The position numbers and the translations under genes are program-made. From positions 186,001 to 250,000 of the forward strand of contig JAZAYU010000177.1 of assembly GCA_038501625.1 (NCBI GenBank): a DNA stretch of 64,000 bases. Direction: 5' to 3'. Shown in pieces: positions 61,301-64,000 of this stretch (positions are counted from its first letter, which is position 1; each line of letters begins with the position of its first letter). Origin of the DNA: Corbicula japonica (Eukaryota > Mollusca > Bivalvia > Venerida > Cyrenidae). The notes under the pieces were generated by a model. The model searched no databases and had not been told where the DNA came from. It saw only the letters and a program-made list of their open reading frames with translations.

Positions 61301-63762
61301 GATCTAATAACCAGGATTTTCACTGAAAACCTGGTTAAAAACACTGTCAAAATCATATCCTCATTTAAGGAATGTTCAAATATCAATATCTAGACTAAAG
61401 GTTTTGTTTAAAAGTTAGTATTTAAGCAATGTAGCACAACTTGGATTTACAACATAATATATACTCTTTGAAGTTTATTCATAATCTTAACAATAACAGA
61501 CTCCATGTTTGTATTTATTCATTATTTGATTAAAAAGTTATACCTAGTTCTCAAAGTAGCCTGTTTGTACCAGTCAATGACATCCCAGACCATGTCTATG
61601 TTGAGGTCTTCTTGATCCATCAGCACTTGATCAAACAATGCATCTCCTGTAACAAAATGTTACATAAACATGATTCATGAATACTCTATTACCCCTTTTC
61701 TCCATAGATAAGACTTTAAACCCTTTCCTTCACAAATATGCATTTTTATGCATGTTCAACCAGTGTAAATCCAGATCAGCTGGCACATCTGTGCTGTCTG
61801 ACCAGGATCTGCACTGGTTGCATTTTGGTCAGAAATAACCTAACAAATCAAAAAGCGAACAGTGCAGATCCTGATCAGATGGCATGGATGTGCTGGCTGA
61901 TCTGGATCAACTGTTAGCTCACACAATAAAAGTGTGTCTATGAAGGAAAGTGTTAAGCTAGGGGCAAACAGTGCAGATCCAGATCAGCTGTCAAATCTGT
62001 GTCATCTGACCAGGATCTACACAGTTTGCTTCTTAGTTAGAAAAAAACCCTAATGAATGAAAAAGCCAACAGAGTTGATCCTGATCAGATGGCACTGATG
62101 TGCCATTTGATCTGGATCTACACTGTTGGTTTATGGGTTAGTCATATGCAACTGAGTAATGGGTTAATGTGTGCATGAATGTGAAAGACTGTTAAATATA
62201 ACATCTATGTACCATGCATCTGTAGATTTGCAATACTGGTTGTTGTTACATATTTCCATTTTCCTCCATCACAGTAACAGAGAGATGCTGTTCAGTAGAA
62301 TACCTTGTGAGTTCACTGTCTATTTTCATCTGATCCCTTTTCTTCTCAAGATTTTCTCCTTTGCATGGGCAAAAAAAGTGTAGATGAATTTTCTTTCAGT
62401 TAAACACTTGTGTCACCCTCAGTTCTTCTTCAGATCAAATTTCAGAACAAACAATGTTTTTGTCACAAAATCCAAGTAAAAATGTCATATAATTCTGTCA
62501 AATGTGATTCTGACCTAAAAGTGTTTGTCATAGCAATAAAATTTGTAATTTTGATGTGGGAATATAAAGAAATGGCAAATTTATTACCAACATCAAGTTT
62601 AAGGATGGACAGCCAAAGCGAACCATAAGTATCACCTTTCCTTAGAAAGGGCAACACAACATTATGAATTTACATGATTCCAAAATAACACCTCTAAACA
62701 ACTACTGTGTGTCAAACAAATCAGTATACCTGTTGCTCTAGCTTGCATGGACTCTGCCATACACTGGTGCATGAGGACGTCAGACTCCAGCACGCGCACC
62801 TCGGTCAGCAAGCGTTCCTCCTTGGTCAATCTCGGCACCTCGTTCAGAGGCATGTAGCACTCTCTCATTGCAGACAGACATTTCTTGTAGTCATTCTTCT
62901 ACAGAATCAAATCAAAAATATGTAAAAGAATCACTGTCATTACTGAAGAAATACACAATCAAAATAGATGTCCATTAACCTATTACTCATGGGATATGGC
63001 TGTTATCCCATGGGCAAACAGTACAGATTCAGATCAGCTGGCACATCTGTGCCATTTCATCAGGATCTACACTATTTGCTTTTCGATTTTTTAGGTTATT
63101 TCTGACCAAGAAGCGACCACTGTAGATCCAGATCAGATTGCATTGATAGGGCAGCTGTTCTGCAATTACAATGGATGCACTTGCCAAAAACTGTATATAC
63201 AGGGGTTCCACTATGTGCTGAATCTCAAAGGTCATTTCGACCATTATTTGGGGATTCTGCTAATTATTAGCCAAAATACACCTTATTTAAGGAAAAAATG
63301 ACCCTTCTGCTAAAGTCCTAGGGATCAAAATAAGGCTTTTTGGAAATTTCAAGAGTCGAAGGGTCATCTCCCGGGTCAAATGGAACCCCTGATATATAGA
63401 TTAAAGGGTTATAGGTAAAATAAAAATATTACTGTATCAAGTTCTTAACTTACACTTGTGTGTTATCCGACGTGAAACCTACAGATCTGATTGTACTAAA
63501 AAATTAAAAATTTGGTTCAGAAAATCTTATTAAATTCTTAAAATATTTGGTATCAATCAACTCTGTTCAGATACCTGTAACGCCATGATTCCCCTGTGGA
63601 ACTGACACTCTGCTAACTTTAAGTATGACTCTGCCTTCACAATGTCCACCTCGATAGCCTGGGAGATATCGTACAGGGCCTGACAGCGGGGATCAAAGTC
63701 CAGATTCTCCAGGATGTTACTGGACACATCCTCCCAGCATGCTCTGGTGTTAGACAGAACAC
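57956..63762 (-). CDS. Helical-repeat protein with C-terminal J-like domain (5' partial)
   Basis: Five exons on the minus strand (63762-63575, 62898-62730, 61646-61544, 60706-60552, 58359-57956) join in consistent phases into the last 338 aa of a protein whose start lies outside the window. The N-terminal part is alpha-helical and TPR-like: KAESYLKLAECQFHRGIMAL; YRAKEYYKLAIQLAHSMAP; DWYKEAAQMLEKYQQ. Next comes a highly charged coiled coil (EEERLKKEKAEILKTLEKEM and following). The end, KKVMQKAVTHYHPDSIDEGL through EEITKCLTNRYERMKG, fits a divergent J domain, helices II-III with the HPD motif at the right place. An HPD suggests Hsp70 co-chaperone activity; this is inference. I do not recognise a named orthologue. 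Introns are full of family A MITEs and one 1.5-kb TIR element. Confidence 0.85.
58405..58615. mobile_element. Foldback MITE family A, copy 7
   Basis: It has acccttgactccatgg at the left, aaaataacctaataaatcaa in the centre and gatctggatctacactgttg near the right end. It lies in the last intron of the J-domain gene. Confidence 0.82.
58791..60326. mobile_element. 1,536-bp DNA transposon with TIRs and 6-bp TSD
   Basis: Left end cagtcttcgtgaaagg; right end cctttcgcgaagactg. TTACAT directly flanks both (58785-58790 and 60327-60332). Subterminal blocks carry several ggtccggc / ggtctggc words facing inward. A possible exon at about 59916-60050 follows a long polypyrimidine tract and acceptor and reads TTRTLKKFKKAVGDAKFQQQ, then MQTARQVSVDISGSAKAN. 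No transposase signature was recognised. It is inserted in the last intron of the J-domain gene. Confidence 0.85.
60552..60706 (-). CDS. J-domain gene, fourth visible exon
   Basis: Acceptor TATTTTAAAG|GGCC, donor GGAAG|GTAGGT. It encodes AITEVELEAIAVSRTGRVYD and a TPR-like YRAKEYYKLAIQLAHSM helix. Confidence 0.88.
60762..60980. mobile_element. Foldback MITE family A, copy 8 (diverged)
   Basis: ttaccccatagatatgact, gagcaaacagatatccagat, ctgttcgcttcttagtaaaa, agattctgatcctacg. An older copy in an intron of the J-domain gene. Confidence 0.7.
61130..61300. repeat. Dispersed repeat with tgaccttgacctt direct repeats
   Basis: acagtgaccttgaccttgac is followed by caaatccaatcccatcctag and a long non-coding body. 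A weaker match, cttgacctgacttgcccc, is at 61024-61042. This is a familiar invertebrate repeat style; the tgacct words also match nuclear-receptor half-sites. Confidence 0.55.
61544..61646 (-). CDS. J-domain gene, third visible exon
   Basis: Acceptor TGTTACAG|GAGATG, donor AACTAG|GTATAA. It encodes DALFDQVLMDQEDLNIDMVW and DVIDWYKQATLRT. Confidence 0.88.
61690..62168. mobile_element. Foldback MITE family A, copy 10, interrupted
   Basis: The left 26 bases (ccccttttctccatagataa gacttt) are separated from the rest (gctaggggcaaacagtgcag … gcaactgagtaatggg) by copy 9. TTA flanks both outer ends. Confidence 0.88.
61716..61955. mobile_element. Foldback MITE family A, copy 9, nested
   Basis: It runs accctttccttcacaaatat to ctatgaaggaaagtgt. 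Directly flanked by TAA on both sides, and inserted inside copy 10. The rest of copy 10 reads on without loss, giving a clean 3-bp target duplication. Confidence 0.9.
62390..62660. repeat. Dispersed repeat related to 55.8-56.2 kb
   Basis: It shares the aaagaaatggcaaa..ttat block and the terminal aagtatcacctttccttaga aagggcaac with the copy left of the assembly gap. Confidence 0.65.
62730..62898 (-). CDS. J-domain gene, second visible exon
   Basis: Acceptor ATTCTGTAG|AAGAAT, donor GCAACAG|GTATAC. It encodes KNDYKKCLSAMRECYMPLNE, then a helical segment rich in Glu, Leu and Met. Confidence 0.87.
62975..63415. mobile_element. Foldback MITE family A, copy 11, split by a small MITE
   Basis: The main body 62975-63199 includes cagtacagattcagatcagc and ttaggttatttctgaccaag. 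The end (atatatagattaaaggg + TTA) resumes after the hAT-like MITE at 63200-63391. Confidence 0.85.
63200..63391. mobile_element. 192-bp hAT-like MITE
   Basis: Ends caggggttcca and tggaacccctg; the interior has aggtcatttcgacc and gaagggtcatctcc as further inverted blocks. Flanks are tatata / atatat, so the target duplication length (5-8 bp) is ambiguous. The cagg-ggttcc termini suit the hAT superfamily. Confidence 0.75.
63575..63762 (-). CDS. J-domain gene, first visible exon
   Basis: Acceptor TTTACAG|GTGTTC, donor TTACAG|GTATCT. It encodes VLSNTRACWEDVSSNILENL through FHRGIMALQ. The frame remains open leftwards into a bivalve repeat (gagggtccatatgaccctgg), but the acceptor marks the true boundary. 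Confidence 0.85.
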
Positions 63763-63767
63763 CTGTA

Positions 63768-64000
63768 AATAATAAACAAGAGGGTCCATATGACCCTGGG
63801 TCGCTCACCTGTCAACAACTGCTCAATGGTTGCAAGAGTTGTGTGCAAGTTTGGTAAAATCAAGTCAAAAATTTTAAAAAAATTAAGCTGCTTTTGTGGA
63901 GAAAATGTAACAAGATGATGCTCTATACCAAATATCTAAGCTCTAGGCCTTACGGTTTCAGAGAAGAAGATTTTTAAAGATTTACTATATAACACTATGT
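63768..64000. repeat. Common bivalve dispersed repeat
   Basis: aataaacaagagggtccata tgaccctgggtcgctcacctgt begins a repeat body that runs off the window. It directly abuts the acceptor of the 63762 exon. No exon was seen in it. Confidence 0.7.

Overview
This is a 64 kb piece of an AT-rich animal nuclear genome with long GT-AG introns and very dense small transposon relics. The genes, short signal-length exons, CpG-bearing foldback elements and the repeat types (the 'acaagagggtccatatgaccctgggtcgctcac'-type tail near 63.8 kb, 'ggggcataactcc' repeats, GGAC minisatellites) suggest a bivalve mollusc. The species cannot be named from the sequence alone. A 500-N assembly gap lies at 56289-56788.

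Four protein-coding genes can be assembled exon by exon, with matching splice phases at every junction. (1) A Barx-type homeobox gene on the minus strand, 22329 down to 15635, three exons, 251 aa. It has a complete homeodomain, two eh1-like repressor motifs and the Barx-specific basic tail. (2) An atypical Rho GTPase of the Rnd type on the plus strand, 27452-40712, five exons, 250 aa. It ends in a CAAX box (CKLM), and the residues needed for GTP hydrolysis are replaced. (3) A type I membrane protein on the plus strand, 43990-49137, seven exons, 253 aa. It has a cysteine-rich lumenal domain like that of mannose-6-phosphate-receptor/ATG27-type proteins. (4) The 3' part of a gene on the minus strand, from beyond 63762 down to 57956. 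It encodes helical, TPR-like segments, a charged coiled coil and a C-terminal J-like domain with an HPD motif; its 5' end is outside the window. The four genes are unrelated in function and do not form an operon or obvious cluster.

Layout: 1-15.4 kb is gene-free and made of repeats, including inverted-repeat elements at 1756-2758 and 6346-6914, a LINE reverse-transcriptase relic at 5441-5563, and dispersed repeats. 15.6-22.3 kb is barx. 22.3-27.4 kb is the intergenic region upstream of both barx and the Rnd gene; it carries a 36-bp-period minisatellite and a long CT tract. 27.4-40.7 kb is the Rnd gene, whose first intron holds a 3,646-bp element with ~760-bp, almost identical terminal inverted repeats. 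44-49.1 kb is the membrane-protein gene, with two DNA-transposon relics in one intron. 49.2-57.9 kb is repeat-rich and non-coding. 58-64 kb is the J-domain gene, whose introns hold a 1,536-bp TIR element and nested MITEs.

Two palindromic repeat families dominate. One is a ~145-bp near-perfect palindrome with ten copies; each copy carries two facing CCAAT boxes. The other is a ~230-bp foldback family with about eleven copies, nine of them in the right-hand 13 kb. Nested insertions show that the second family makes a 3-bp TTA/TAA target duplication, as PIF/Harbinger-type elements do. No bacterial-type features (CRISPR, operons, riboswitches) are present, and I saw no convincing viral gene.
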